Below are positions 23,100-30,982 of a DNA stretch of 64,000 bases, in pieces (the stretch's first letter is position 1; every line of letters starts with the position of its first letter). Below the pieces are notes generated by a model. The model was not told the origin of the DNA. It searched no databases and saw only the letters and a program-made list of their open reading frames with translations. This DNA comes from Streptomyces ardesiacus (GTDB taxonomy: Bacteria > Actinomycetota > Actinomycetes > Streptomycetales > Streptomycetaceae). The stretch spans positions 1 through 64,000 of the forward strand of contig NZ_BEWC01000012.1 in the NCBI RefSeq assembly GCF_003112575.1. Reading direction: 5' to 3'. Both the position numbers and the translations under genes were made by a program.

Positions 23100-23628
23100 A
23101 ACCGGTCGCGCGCAGGTTGTTGGCGGAGTCGGCGGTGAGGTCGGCGAAGTCCTGGTCGTAGTACCAGGCGACGGGCTTGCCGTCGTCGCGGTCGACGATC
23201 GCCCACGGGCACAAGCGGCCCTTGTACCGCTTGTTGTCCTCGGGCCGGTAGTGGACGACGAACCGGCCCGGCGGGGAGTCGTCCTCGTCGCGTCCGCCGA
23301 TGTGGGCGAAGCGTTCGGCGACGTCCCCGTGGACCGTGGCCGGGGTTGTCGTGGAGGGGGGAGGGGCGGGGCGGCCGCGCGAGGGCATCGGGAGGTCTTC
23401 CTCCTGCACGCCGAGGTCGACCAGGGCCTCGGGCAGGGAGCCCAGGCGCCGGGCCACGATGTAGGCGTTCTGCTCGTCGACGGTGCCGGCCTCGCGGTTG
23501 CCGAGCCGGTCGTAGGCGGCCAGCAGCTCCTGCAGGGCGAGGCCCGCAGATCTCTCGTCGCCCTCGTCGCGGGCCGCCCGGATGACGTCGATGAGGGGCG
23601 CGTTCTTCGCGGCGAACGAGTCGGACAC
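23098..23628 (-). CDS. Hypothetical protein
   Basis: 176 aa from the GTG at 23628 (GTAGGAG 8 nt upstream). The N-terminal helical half ends in a Pro-rich linker (PMPSRGRPAPPPSTTT). The C-terminal half, FVVHYRPEDNKRYKGRLCPW and onward, looks like a small alpha/beta domain with several aromatic residues. Family not recognised. Convergent with the initiator gene. Confidence 0.65.
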   Translation of the reverse strand: MSDSFAAKNAPLIDVIRAARDEGDERSAGLALQELLAAYDRLGNREAGTVDEQNAYIVARRLGSLPEALVDLGVQEEDLPMPSRGRPAPPPSTTTPATVHGDVAERFAHIGGRDEDDSPPGRFVVHYRPEDNKRYKGRLCPWAIVDRDDGKPVAWYYDQDFADLTADSANNLRATG

Positions 23629-23694
23629 GACGTGGCTCCTACCCACAACGGGACGGCGTGGAAACGCACGCTACTCCGTTCACCAGGAGTTCCT

Positions 23695-23800
23695 GATAAC
23701 GGGCCAGGGCGCCCCCTCTTCCTAGATGCTTTTCGCGTGCGCAGCTCTCGCGCCTCGCGGCGCGGCTGGCAAGGAGGGAGGGGCGCCCTGGCCCGTTATC
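23695..23800. repeat. 21-bp perfect inverted repeat around a 64-bp core
   Basis: GATAACGGGCCAGGGCGCCCC at 23695-23715 is repeated in reverse complement at 23780-23800. The core contains TTTTCGCGTGCGCAGCTCTC and is flanked by pyrimidine-rich and purine-rich tracts. It lies between two minus-strand genes. Too long-looped for a simple terminator; a recombination, replication or transfer site is possible. Confidence 0.75.
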
Positions 23801-23807
23801 AAGAAGA

Positions 23808-24077
23808 TCAGGGAGTGGGGGCTGAGGGCCGGCGGGGCTCGCTCCAGACCCGCATGACCCGGGCGCCCTCGGCCGCCCGCTCCGTACGCAGCACACCACG
23901 GCGCCGGCCCTTGCGTACCGTCGCGGTCAGCAGGTCGCCGGGGATGCCCGCGGCGCGCAGCCGCTGGGCGGCCTCCGTCATCGGAATCCAGTCGCCGAAC
24001 GGGATCTCCATGAGGACCGCGTCGAGCCGGTCGACGCCGGTGACAGGAGCGGAGTCCGGGGTGAGCGTGATGGGCAC
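23808..24077 (-). CDS. Small HTH-like protein
   Basis: 89 aa; the GTG at 24077 is set by the leader and AAGGAG. Residues about 32-65 (PMTEAAQRLRAAGIPGDLLT then TVRKGRRRGVL) resemble a winged helix. It has the promoter motif and leader hairpin on its own, immediately divergent from the ECF sigma operon, so it may regulate that operon. No close family recognised. Confidence 0.65.
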   Translation of the reverse strand: MPITLTPDSAPVTGVDRLDAVLMEIPFGDWIPMTEAAQRLRAAGIPGDLLTATVRKGRRRGVLRTERAAEGARVMRVWSEPRRPSAPTP

Positions 24078-24080
24078 GGC

Positions 24081-24128
24081 TGCTCCTTCGATCGGGACGT
24101 CAGGACCCGCCAGGGTTGCTCTCCCGGG
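24081..24128 (-). promoter_or_regulatory. 5' leader hairpin (AGAGCAA loop) and RBS block
   Basis: Minus-strand CCCGGG, AGAGCAA, CCC-T-GG (one bulge), followed at a longer distance by CGTCCCGATCGAAGGAG before the GTG at 24077. Confidence 0.7.
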
Positions 24129-24150
24129 AAGGTCTGCAGGACGGCGACTT

Positions 24151-24169
24151 TACAGTACAGCGATAAGAG
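24151..24169 (-). promoter_or_regulatory. Shared promoter-like motif (diverged)
   Basis: Minus-strand CTCTTATCGCTGTACTGTA, keeping the GCTGTACT core, 22 nt upstream of the leader at 24128. Confidence 0.6.
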
Positions 24170-24315
24170 TGGAACAACTCTCAACCAGTCAGTGACTGGC
24201 CATAGGTGGCCGGTTATGCTGCTTTCGCGCCACAGCGGAAGACGATCCTCCTTTTTGCTGGCACGTCCGTACGCACGTCGGGGCGCGCTCACCGGCACAG
24301 GGGGGACACCACGCC

Positions 24316-24981
24316 GTGACCGACAGCACGCAGACGCTTGACCAGCTCGTCACGCTCGCGGCCGCAGGCGACCACGACGCCATGCGCACCTTCTACCGCC
24401 GCATGAACTCGACCGTTCACGGGTGGGTCCGACAGTCCGTGCCCAACCCGCACACCGCCGAGGACCTGGCCCAAGAGGTCTGGATCAAAGTGGCGCAAAA
24501 TCTGGGGCGCTACCGTCCTGGGACGAACCTCATCGCCTGGCTGATGACCATCACCCGAAACACGGTCGTCGACCACCTCCGCACCATCCAGCGGCGGCCC
24601 ACCGAGGTCCTGCAGGCCGACCACCTCGCCCTTGACCGGCCACGGCCGGGTCTCACGCCGCACCAGTACGCGGAACGCCGCCTTCTTGCGCAGCAGATCG
24701 CGGACCACATGGACAAGCTCAAGCCGGAACAGCGGCGCTGCCTCCGGCTGAGGTTCTTCGACGGCTGCTCTCCAACGGATACTGCGCAGATCATGGGGAA
24801 GACGACTGCTGCCGTGCGTACCCTGACCTTCCGCTCACTGCGCAGGCTGGCCCAAGTCCTGCCAGGAGACACTTCGGCCGAGACGGTCGAGGAGCTGCTG
24901 ACGATCGCAGCGGGCAGAGGGAATGTTGTCGGTGTTCGGGTGGAGACACGGGAAAGGGCGCAGCATGTTGCGACGCGCTAA
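24316..24981 (+). CDS. ECF-type sigma factor
   Basis: 221 aa; GTG at 24316. Region 2 (NPHTAEDLAQEVWIKVAQNL then GTNLIAWLMTITRNTVVDHL) and region 4 (LKPEQRRCLRLRFFDGCSPT then AAVRTLTFRSLRRLAQVL) are present with no region 3, as in group 4 sigma factors. The C-terminal ~40 residues are an extra tail. It directs RNA polymerase to a specific promoter set, possibly its own operon. It heads a three-gene coupled operon ending in a membrane protein, as typical ECF/anti-sigma sets do. A phage-borne ECF sigma is uncommon. Confidence 0.9.
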   Translation: MTDSTQTLDQLVTLAAAGDHDAMRTFYRRMNSTVHGWVRQSVPNPHTAEDLAQEVWIKVAQNLGRYRPGTNLIAWLMTITRNTVVDHLRTIQRRPTEVLQADHLALDRPRPGLTPHQYAERRLLAQQIADHMDKLKPEQRRCLRLRFFDGCSPTDTAQIMGKTTAAVRTLTFRSLRRLAQVLPGDTSAETVEELLTIAAGRGNVVGVRVETRERAQHVATR

Positions 24982-25351
24982 TGGATCTGAGCGCCTGGAG
25001 CGCGCCCTGGACGGCGGCCCCATCCCGCACGACGCCGAGACCCGCCGCCTCCTGGCGGCCGCGGGCGCACTGGCCCCCGGGTACACCCGAGACCCCGCCC
25101 GGATTCAGGCCACCGAGGACGCGATGATGCTCGCTTTTGAGCGGACCTTGAATCCGCTCAAGACGCGCGAGAACGCCGGCACCGACGACGGCCTGGAGGA
25201 GACCGAGCTTCACCGCGAGGAAGTCGCGTTGCCAGGTGGCGGCCGCATGGTCGTGTCCGACCTGGAGCACATCACGCCCGACCGCCTCGACGAGGCCACG
25301 CAGATGTACGCCGACATACTCGCGCGGAAGTCGAAGGACCGGCAGAGTTGA
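24965..25351 (+). CDS. Small protein in the sigma operon
   Basis: 128 aa. The ATG at 24965 overlaps the sigma gene by 17 nt and has GGAAAGGG upstream. The protein is soluble and charged. Its middle contains QATEDAMMLAFERTLNPLKT and its end RLDEATQMYADILARKSKDR, probably helices. It could be a cytoplasmic anti-sigma factor or an adaptor to the membrane protein that follows. Family not recognised; the role is inferred from the operon only. Confidence 0.65.
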   Translation: MLRRANGSERLERALDGGPIPHDAETRRLLAAAGALAPGYTRDPARIQATEDAMMLAFERTLNPLKTRENAGTDDGLEETELHREEVALPGGGRMVVSDLEHITPDRLDEATQMYADILARKSKDRQS

Positions 25352-26934
25352 GCAGCACCCCGCCCATTGACCGCATCGAGATCGAGGTCGGCGACTTCCC
25401 CCTCGACAGCTCGTTCATCGAGCACCAGGGCACCTACACACTGTTCCTGCGGCCGCAGACGTTCGGCAGCGCCGTGCAGCACGTGCGCAACGTCCTCCCG
25501 CACATCACGCTGGAGGCCGCTGAGTCGATGGTTCGGGAGCAGTGCCCCGAATTCCCGGACTTCGACAAGCTGATGGGGCTGGACCTCCCGCCCGTACCGA
25601 GCATCGAGCGGCCGGCTGCCCCGCCGGTGAACGAGGGCCACCTCGAGCCGGAGCGCCACAAGCGGCGCCGTCGTGCCGTCCTCGTCGCTGCCCTCCTGCC
25701 CGCCCTGGTCGCAAGCTGGGCCGTGGGCCGGTACACCAACGTCGCCGACACGTCCCCCGACAAACAGGCCGCTGCCTCCACGCCTGACGCATCTCCGGAC
25801 GCCGCGGACGCGGACAAGGCGCCCTTCACCGAGCCGAGATTCACGCACTTCGCCGGTGCCAGCAGCATCGACTGCGACCCCATAAGCCCCCTCGAGGCGG
25901 AGTGCACCGACGCCGACGGCAAGGTGATGTCGACCAAGGCCGCAACCGGCCCCGACTCGACCGTGTTCACCTTCTCCTACGGCAGCGAGCGCATCGGCCT
26001 GCGGATCTTCTACGACGCCGACTACGCCAAGACGTGGGCGCGGCAGGAAGGCACCCAGGACCTCTACCCGAACCTGGAGATGCACGGCCGGTACGCGCTC
26101 TGGGGCACTGATCCGGTCCGGATCAAGGACTACGGCGCCCTCATCGCCGAATCAGCCCGGAGCGGGGCCACGCCGATGGGCGGGGCAGATCCGCTGCCGC
26201 CTCGGCTGGCCGCGCTCACCCTCGGCACCCTGGGACTGGACCAGGGCGCGGTGCATCAGCTCATGGCGCAGTCACCGACGCCGGTGCCCTCGGACACCCC
26301 GGCCATCCTGGCGGCCCGTCTTGTGCTGGGACTGGACCAGGTAGCGCCGACTCCGGCTGGTACCGGCATGCCCGAGGGCGACGACATAGTGGCCATCGCC
26401 GCGGGCATCGAGCCGAGGCCGAGCACGGGCGGGAAGACGGATCTGGAGCCAAGCACGGAGCCGTCCAAGCCGGTCACCAGCGTTCCCACCGGGGACCCTG
26501 GCACGGAGCCCGCTTCCCCTACGCCCCAGCCCCCGCCCACGAACACCACGCCCCCGGCGGAGGCGTCTACTGACAAGCAGGAGCAGACGGCGCCACCCGC
26601 AGAAACCAAACCGCCGGCGACGAAGCCGCCCACCACGCCGGCGACCGAGACGCCTCCGGCCCAGCCGAGCACGCCACCTGCCGAACCGACCGCCCCGGCG
26701 GAACCACCGATCACAGGGCCCGGCGAGCCTGCCGAGGAGACTCCCGCGCCTCCGGCCGAGGAACCGTCTACCCCGCCGGGCGAGGAGCTGCCCGCGCCGC
26801 CGGCCGAGGAGACGCCCGCCCCGGCGGACCCCCCGGCGGAGGAGACGGCCGCGTCCGTGGGCCCCATCCCGGGTCAGGACGACAGCGGCGACGACCTCCT
26901 CGTCCTCGACTCCGCCTGGACCGTCGGCGTCTGA
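25348..26934 (+). CDS. Single-pass membrane protein with proline-rich extracellular tail
   Basis: 528 aa. The TTG at 25348 overlaps the previous stop. The N-terminal ~105 residues are cytoplasmic, ending in a basic HKRRRRAV stop signal. AVLVAALLPALVASWAVG (about 110-127) is the transmembrane helix. A globular extracellular domain (130-330) includes CDPISPLEAEC, a possible disulfide. The last ~170 residues are Pro/Thr/Glu repeats with many PPAEE units, as in wall-spanning proteins. Topology and position suggest an anti-sigma or surface sensor controlling the ECF factor. Confidence 0.7.
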   Translation: MSSTPPIDRIEIEVGDFPLDSSFIEHQGTYTLFLRPQTFGSAVQHVRNVLPHITLEAAESMVREQCPEFPDFDKLMGLDLPPVPSIERPAAPPVNEGHLEPERHKRRRRAVLVAALLPALVASWAVGRYTNVADTSPDKQAAASTPDASPDAADADKAPFTEPRFTHFAGASSIDCDPISPLEAECTDADGKVMSTKAATGPDSTVFTFSYGSERIGLRIFYDADYAKTWARQEGTQDLYPNLEMHGRYALWGTDPVRIKDYGALIAESARSGATPMGGADPLPPRLAALTLGTLGLDQGAVHQLMAQSPTPVPSDTPAILAARLVLGLDQVAPTPAGTGMPEGDDIVAIAAGIEPRPSTGGKTDLEPSTEPSKPVTSVPTGDPGTEPASPTPQPPPTNTTPPAEASTDKQEQTAPPAETKPPATKPPTTPATETPPAQPSTPPAEPTAPAEPPITGPGEPAEETPAPPAEEPSTPPGEELPAPPAEETPAPADPPAEETAASVGPIPGQDDSGDDLLVLDSAWTVGV

Positions 26935-26941
26935 ACGCGTG

Positions 26942-26969
26942 CGGGCCCCGGACACAAGTCCGGGGCCCG
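26942..26969 (+). terminator. 12-bp hairpin after the sigma operon
   Basis: CGGGCCCCGGAC (26942-26953) pairs with GTCCGGGGCCCG (26958-26969) over a 4-nt loop. It separates the sigma operon from convergent ssb. Confidence 0.75.
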
Positions 26970-26987
26970 TTCCGTGCGGGGTGACGG

Positions 26988-27428
26988 TCAGAACGGTGGC
27001 TCCGTGGCCCACGCGTCGTCAGCGACGGGGCGGCCCTGCTGAACCGCGGACGGGCGCTGCGCCCCGCCGGTCTTGGTGACCTTCGCCGTGGCGTTGCGCA
27101 GGCTCGCGCCGACCTCGTCGACGTCCAGCTCGTACACGGTGCGCTTGACCCCCTCGCGGTCCTCGTAGGAGCGCTGCTTGAGGCGGCCCTGAACGATGAT
27201 GCGCATGCCGCGCTGCAGGGACTCGGCGGCGTTCTCGGCGGCCTGCCGCCACACGGCGCAGGTCAGGAACAGGCTCTCGCCGTCCTTCCACTCGTTGGTC
27301 TGCCGGTCGAAGGTGCGGGGGGTCGAGGCGACGCGGAACTTCGCGACCGCGGCGCCGGAGGGGGTGAAGCGGAGTTCGGGGTCGTCGACCAGGTTGCCGA
27401 TGACGGTGATGACGGTCTCGCCTGCCAC
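26988..27428 (-). CDS. ssb: Single-stranded DNA-binding protein
   Basis: 146 aa from the GTG at 27428; the open frame upstream to 28181 is the shadow of the endolysin gene. The OB fold begins ITVIGNLVDDPELRFTPSGA, continues through ESLFLTCAVWRQAAENAAES, and ends in the acidic tip DDAWATEPPF that recruits replication partners. It is phage-encoded, supplementing host SSB during replication or Sak4-type recombination. It is placed beside the endolysin rather than with the replication genes. Confidence 0.92.
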   Translation of the reverse strand: MAGETVITVIGNLVDDPELRFTPSGAAVAKFRVASTPRTFDRQTNEWKDGESLFLTCAVWRQAAENAAESLQRGMRIIVQGRLKQRSYEDREGVKRTVYELDVDEVGASLRNATAKVTKTGGAQRPSAVQQGRPVADDAWATEPPF

Positions 27429-27448
27429 GGAGGGCCTTTCAGGGTGAG

Positions 27449-27475
27449 GGCCGGCCCCCGCGCAAGGGGCCGGCC
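27449..27475 (-). terminator. 10-bp hairpin after the endolysin gene
   Basis: GGCCGGCCCC (27449-27458) pairs with GGGGCCGGCC (27466-27475). It lies between endolysin and ssb, so ssb may need its own promoter. Confidence 0.6.
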
Positions 27476-27481
27476 GTGCGA

Positions 27482-28531
27482 TCAGGAGAACAGGAGCTTC
27501 CACGTCAGCGGGCCGGGCAGGCCGTCCGCGTCCCCGGACAGCTCCTTGTGCGCGAGCTGGAAGTCGCGCACGTTCTTCCGGTCCGCATCCGACCACTTGG
27601 GACCCGGCCCCTGCGTGTAGTGCTTGCCGTAGCCCTTGCGGACGAGCTGCTGTCCGAGGGTGGTGATGTGGCCGTTGGACTTGCCGGGGCCGAACTTGTC
27701 CCGGCCCGGGAACGGGGGCTTCGGCTTGGCCTTGCCCGGGAGGGTGCCGAGCAGCTTCTTGAGGGAGTCCTCGCCCGGGATGCCGTCCGCGGCCTTGCCG
27801 GTGTAGCCGAGGGACCGCTGGTACTCGGCGTAGTTGAGGGTGTCGGCATCCGTCCAGCGGGGCCCGGGACCGCTGGTGTAGTGCTTGCCGAACCCCTTCT
27901 TCACGAGGAACTGGCCGACCCGGGTCACGTGGTCGCCGTACGCCCCGTAGCCGTACTCCAGGCCGCCGATGGTGACCTTGTAGCGGGCCACCTCGGCGCC
28001 GGAGCTGGGCAGCGAGCCGCCCGGGTTCGGGGCGGGCTTGTAGTCCCCGGCCGGCATGCCCGCCTGCACCCAGGCGTACAGATGCTTGCCGGGGCACGCG
28101 GTGGCGAAGCCGTCCTTGTGGCCCTTCTTGGACAGGGTCCGGCCGGTCTTCCGGCACGCCTCCTCGTACAGGGCGCGGCACGCTGCGAGCGCCGCGGCGC
28201 TGGGCTTCTGGTCGCCGCCGATGGCGATCTGGACGCCGATACCGGAGATGTTGTGGTTGGGGCAGTGGGCGCCCTGCCGGTCCCAGCCGCGGCCCTCGTA
28301 CACGTTCCCGGCCTGGTCGACGACGAAGTTGTAGCCCACGCCGGCCCAGCCGTTACCCAGGTGCTCCGCCTCGATCGCGCGCATGATCGCGTAGCCGGTA
28401 CGGGTGATGGCGTGACCGCCGTCGTAGTGGACGAAGAACTCTCGTCGCTGGCTCAGGGCGACGTGGTCCGGGTTGCCGTTCCACGGCTTCGCGCCCCAGG
28501 TGGCGCGGGAAATGATGTTGATGTCTGTCAT
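27482..28531 (-). CDS. Endolysin: N-acetylmuramoyl-L-alanine amidase with two peptidoglycan-binding repeats
   Basis: 349 aa; ATG at 28531 with GGAGG upstream. Residues 1-150 form a PGRP/amidase_2 domain. His35 in FFVHYDGG, His138 in KKGHKDG and Cys146 in TACPG fit the zinc ligands, and the RATWGA opening is typical. Two similar repeats follow (GKHYTSGPGPRWTDADTLNY and GKHYTQGPGPKWSDADRKNV), the peptidoglycan-binding modules common in actinophage lysins. It cleaves the amide bond between muramic acid and the stem peptide. The gene lies about 10 kb from the holin. Confidence 0.93.
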   Translation of the reverse strand: MTDINIISRATWGAKPWNGNPDHVALSQRREFFVHYDGGHAITRTGYAIMRAIEAEHLGNGWAGVGYNFVVDQAGNVYEGRGWDRQGAHCPNHNISGIGVQIAIGGDQKPSAAALAACRALYEEACRKTGRTLSKKGHKDGFATACPGKHLYAWVQAGMPAGDYKPAPNPGGSLPSSGAEVARYKVTIGGLEYGYGAYGDHVTRVGQFLVKKGFGKHYTSGPGPRWTDADTLNYAEYQRSLGYTGKAADGIPGEDSLKKLLGTLPGKAKPKPPFPGRDKFGPGKSNGHITTLGQQLVRKGYGKHYTQGPGPKWSDADRKNVRDFQLAHKELSGDADGLPGPLTWKLLFS

Positions 28532-28605
28532 GGGTGGTGCCCTCCGCTGGTGATCAGGGAGGGGCACCGTGGAGCACGCGGGTGGTTAGCGTCGCGCCGT
28601 GGCCG

Positions 28606-29217
28606 TCACACCTGCGCGATGGGGCCTGTCCGCCCCCAGTGGCCCCCGCCCGGCACCACGAAGCTGAGGCGCCACGGCTTGTGGCCCTCGGCGGTGCAGG
28701 TGGCCCACAGCCGCATGCGCCCGTCTCGGTACTGCTGCCGCCAACGCTGCTCTCCGTCGACTCCCTCGTACCAGGACGGCCGTACGGATGGGTCGGTAGC
28801 CAGGCGGGTCAGGTCGCTGGGCTCCAGGAAGAACGGGGCCACCGTGCGGCCCTGCCCGTCCGCTCCGTCGATGCCGGGCCGGAAGCGTCTCGGGCCCCAG
28901 ATCACTTCGGCCCGCATCTCCCGGGTGACGCTGCCCGCCAGCACGGGGTCATTCGAGCGGTCGCGGTCGTCACGTACCTGCAACTGGATCTGCAGGCGCC
29001 CCAGCGACGCGGGGCCCTCGTAGTGCACGTCGAGGCCTTCGGGCTGCTGACGCATCCGTAGCTGTGGGGTCAGCGCGTTGTGCCACCGGTCCCGTTCGAT
29101 CTGGGCGACGGAGGCAGCGGTCGCGTTAGCCTCCCGCGAGGACCGCCAGGAGGCGAAGGCGGCAACCCCGCTGAGGGCGGCGGCCGCAGCGGCGATGGAT
29201 GTGTCAGCGATTCCCAT
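28606..29217 (-). CDS. Membrane-anchored hypothetical protein
   Basis: 203 aa from the ATG at 29217 (CTAGGG upstream). The N-terminus (MGIADTSIAAAAAALSGVAA) is a single hydrophobic helix followed by a basic turn. The rest is a soluble domain with many Arg and Trp (GRMRLWATCTAEGHKPWRLS). The orientation looks cytoplasmic. Family not recognised; proteins of this layout in phages often act in exclusion or lysis, but nothing here is diagnostic. Confidence 0.6.
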   Translation of the reverse strand: MGIADTSIAAAAAALSGVAAFASWRSSREANATAASVAQIERDRWHNALTPQLRMRQQPEGLDVHYEGPASLGRLQIQLQVRDDRDRSNDPVLAGSVTREMRAEVIWGPRRFRPGIDGADGQGRTVAPFFLEPSDLTRLATDPSVRPSWYEGVDGEQRWRQQYRDGRMRLWATCTAEGHKPWRLSFVVPGGGHWGRTGPIAQV

Positions 29218-29248
29218 GCGGGCGGACCCTAGCCCAGCGGTCTGACAG

Positions 29249-29893
29249 TCACTCAACGACCTCGGCGTCGACGACGCTGCCGTCCTCCAGCTCGGGCGGG
29301 TACTCGACGGAGAACAGGCTCTTGTTCAGGCGTTCGGCGAGCGCCGACAGGTCGACGTTCTGCTCGTCCTCGCCGCCCTCGGCCGGTCCGCCGAGACCGG
29401 TGATCTCGACGGCCACCACGGCGTCCTTGCCGTAGTGCTCGCGGTGCTGCCGCTCGAGGTACCACGCGTCCGCGCGCCAGTCCGGGGAGGTGCGGTCCTC
29501 GACCGTCTCCTCGACGATGTCCCCGGTCACGCTGTCGCGGAACTTCCGGGTGGTCACCTTCGTGACGATCCCACCGTCCGCGACCCTGCGAATGTTCGCC
29601 ATGGCGCGGGCGGCCGCGGTAGCGCGGGCGGTGCGCACCTTCTCGTACAGGGCCGCGTACTGGGCCTCTTCCTCTTCGGGCGGTTCGCCGTCCTCGCGGG
29701 CCTCAACCTCGGCGCGGCCGCGGGCCATCCAGCGCAGGAAGGTGGTCCGGGAGATCCCGGCCATCTCCGCGGCCAGCTCGACGGCGACGCCGGTGCGTGA
29801 GGCCGCGACGAGGCGCGCCTCGACCTCTTCGGAGAGGAGGCGCGGGCGGCCGGGTGGCTTGGGCGGCCGGCGGTCCTTGCGGCGGGTGGACAT
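29249..29893 (-). CDS. HTH protein resembling a terminase small subunit
   Basis: 214 aa; ATG at 29893. The basic N-terminus (STRRKDRRPPKPPGRPRLL) is followed by AAEMAGISRTTFLRWMARGR, a helix-turn-helix like those of small terminases that recognise pac or cos DNA. A helical central region and an acidic C-terminus (ELEDGSVVDAEVVE) complete the usual small-terminase plan. It is not next to a large terminase in this window, so the call is tentative; a generic regulator is the alternative. Confidence 0.6.
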   Translation of the reverse strand: MSTRRKDRRPPKPPGRPRLLSEEVEARLVAASRTGVAVELAAEMAGISRTTFLRWMARGRAEVEAREDGEPPEEEEAQYAALYEKVRTARATAAARAMANIRRVADGGIVTKVTTRKFRDSVTGDIVEETVEDRTSPDWRADAWYLERQHREHYGKDAVVAVEITGLGGPAEGGEDEQNVDLSALAERLNKSLFSVEYPPELEDGSVVDAEVVE

Positions 29894-29913
29894 GGGGTGA
29901 CCTCAGCGGCGGT

Positions 29914-30549
29914 TCAGCGGCCGGTGTTGAACAGGTGGCCGCAGGCGGGGCAGGTGGTGTGCGCGGCGCGGCCGTCATCGTCGGGGCTGAGGCCGTCCCC
30001 GCGGTCGCCGTCGTCGGGCAGGTGGAGGGTGGCCGGCTCGTCCTCGCGGATGCCCCCGGGCAGGGTCTCGGGGTCGACCTGGCCGAGGATCTTGTCGATC
30101 TCCTCATGCGGGATGGCGAGGGAGTCGAACAGCTCTGCGTCGCCGGTCGCCAGGTCCTCGAGGACCGCGGCGAACTCGCGGGGGTCCCAGCCGCCTTCGC
30201 CCGGGAGCCGGTTGAGCTTGATGGCCAGGGCCTCGGCTTCGGCGTCGGAGCGGGAGGCCCAGCCGCGCAGGACGGGGACGAGCCATCCGCCATCCTCGTC
30301 CAGGACCACGCCGCCGGGCAGGCGCATCCCCCGGTTCTGCATCTCGAGCAGGGCCTCGCGGCGGCCGTGGCCGTGGAGGACGCATTGGGTGCGCTCGTCG
30401 GCGACGGGGACCTCGACCAGGCCATGCATGCGGATCGCGTCGATGAGGAGTTCCAGCTCATGCCGCTTCGGGTTCCGCGGTGCCGGCGTGAGGTCGGTGA
30501 GTGGCACGTAGGCGATGTAGCGCGGCGGCCTGGCGATCGTCTCGGTCAC
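29914..30549 (-). CDS. ParB/sulfiredoxin-fold protein with a C-terminal zinc motif
   Basis: 211 aa; GTG at 30549 with GGGAGAGG upstream. Residues 14-80 (YVPLTDLTPAPRNPKRHELE then IDAIRMHGLVEVPVADERTQ and LHGHGRREAL) follow the ParB N-terminal nuclease-like fold with its GHGRR-type motif. The C-terminus carries CPACGHLF, half of a zinc ribbon. Phage proteins of this kind sit beside terminases and may bind or nick DNA. It is distinct from the partition pair at 14-16 kb. Its upstream region contains the long structured element at 30582-30736. Confidence 0.75.
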   Translation of the reverse strand: MTETIARPPRYIAYVPLTDLTPAPRNPKRHELELLIDAIRMHGLVEVPVADERTQCVLHGHGRREALLEMQNRGMRLPGGVVLDEDGGWLVPVLRGWASRSDAEAEALAIKLNRLPGEGGWDPREFAAVLEDLATGDAELFDSLAIPHEEIDKILGQVDPETLPGGIREDEPATLHLPDDGDRGDGLSPDDDGRAAHTTCPACGHLFNTGR

Positions 30550-30581
30550 GGCGGGTGTGGTCCTCTCCCATGCGTCGGTGT

Positions 30582-30736
30582 CCGGCGACGGGCGGGGACT
30601 GCGAGCCCGCGGACTTCAACCGCGGCGCCCCGCCTCGCAAGCGGGACATGCCGTCATGGCCGGTCCCCGCCCGTCGTCGGGCCGGTGCTGCCCTCGTTCC
30701 GGATGGGGCAGCGCCGGGGTTCTACCGGCCCCCGGT
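30582..30736. other. Structured intergenic element: three nested or serial hairpins
   Basis: CCGGCGACGGGCGGGGAC (30582-30599) pairs over 18 bp, one G-U, with 30663-30680. Inside, CCGCGG flanks a 7-nt loop ACTTCAA and CCCGC pairs with GCGGG. A second hairpin pairs 30682-30693 with 30706-30717 (12 bp, one G-U). A small third one, ACCGG/CCGGT, is at 30724-30736. It lies 33 nt upstream of the minus-strand gene at 30549 and 75 nt before the plus-strand promoter motif. It could be a 5' leader RNA, a small RNA or a protein-binding DNA site. No tRNA T-arm is present. Confidence 0.6.
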
Positions 30737-30811
30737 GACGTCGCCGGAAGAGGCAGAACCGCGAGGGAACGTAGGGAGACACGCGCCTAACGTCGCCTTC
30801 TACACACGGCG

Positions 30812-30830
30812 GTCTCATTGCTGTACTATT
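30812..30830 (+). promoter_or_regulatory. Shared promoter-like motif
   Basis: GTCTCATTGCTGTACTATT, exact consensus, 8 nt upstream of the leader stem at 30839. Confidence 0.8.
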
Positions 30831-30838
30831 CGACGCGG

Positions 30839-30855
30839 TTGGGAGAGCGACCCAG
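30839..30855 (+). promoter_or_regulatory. Diverged AGAGCGA leader hairpin
   Basis: TTGGG, loop AGAGCGA, CCCAG. Unlike other copies the RBS block is about 110 nt further on, as AAAGGAAGGAA at 30965-30975, with another possible stem (GACGCC/GGCGTC) between. Confidence 0.6.
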
Positions 30856-30982
30856 CTACCCGGGCCTAGGTGTAACAAATTCCGGCGGTTGTCGTATTGG
30901 AGTACGACGCCCCCGAGACGCCCCGCCCGGGATGAGTCCCAAACCCTGGGCCGTGGCGTCCGGGGAAAGGAAGGAACACCGC

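Noticed and set aside
24186..24200. Operator from CCAGTCAGTGACTGG upstream of the sigma gene
   Set aside because: The palindrome is short (6-bp arms) and has no second copy that I could find, so it is not reported as a feature.
26988..28181. A 397-aa minus-strand gene containing SSB at its end
   Set aside because: The upstream part is an alternative frame of the endolysin gene; the OB fold begins at the GTG at 27428.
30582..30680. tRNA gene, possibly selenocysteine, because of GGACTTCAA in a 7-nt loop within a long stem
   Set aside because: No T-arm with GTTCRANYC, no CCA-compatible acceptor stem of 7-8 bp in the right place, and position 33 of the loop is not U in the best fold.
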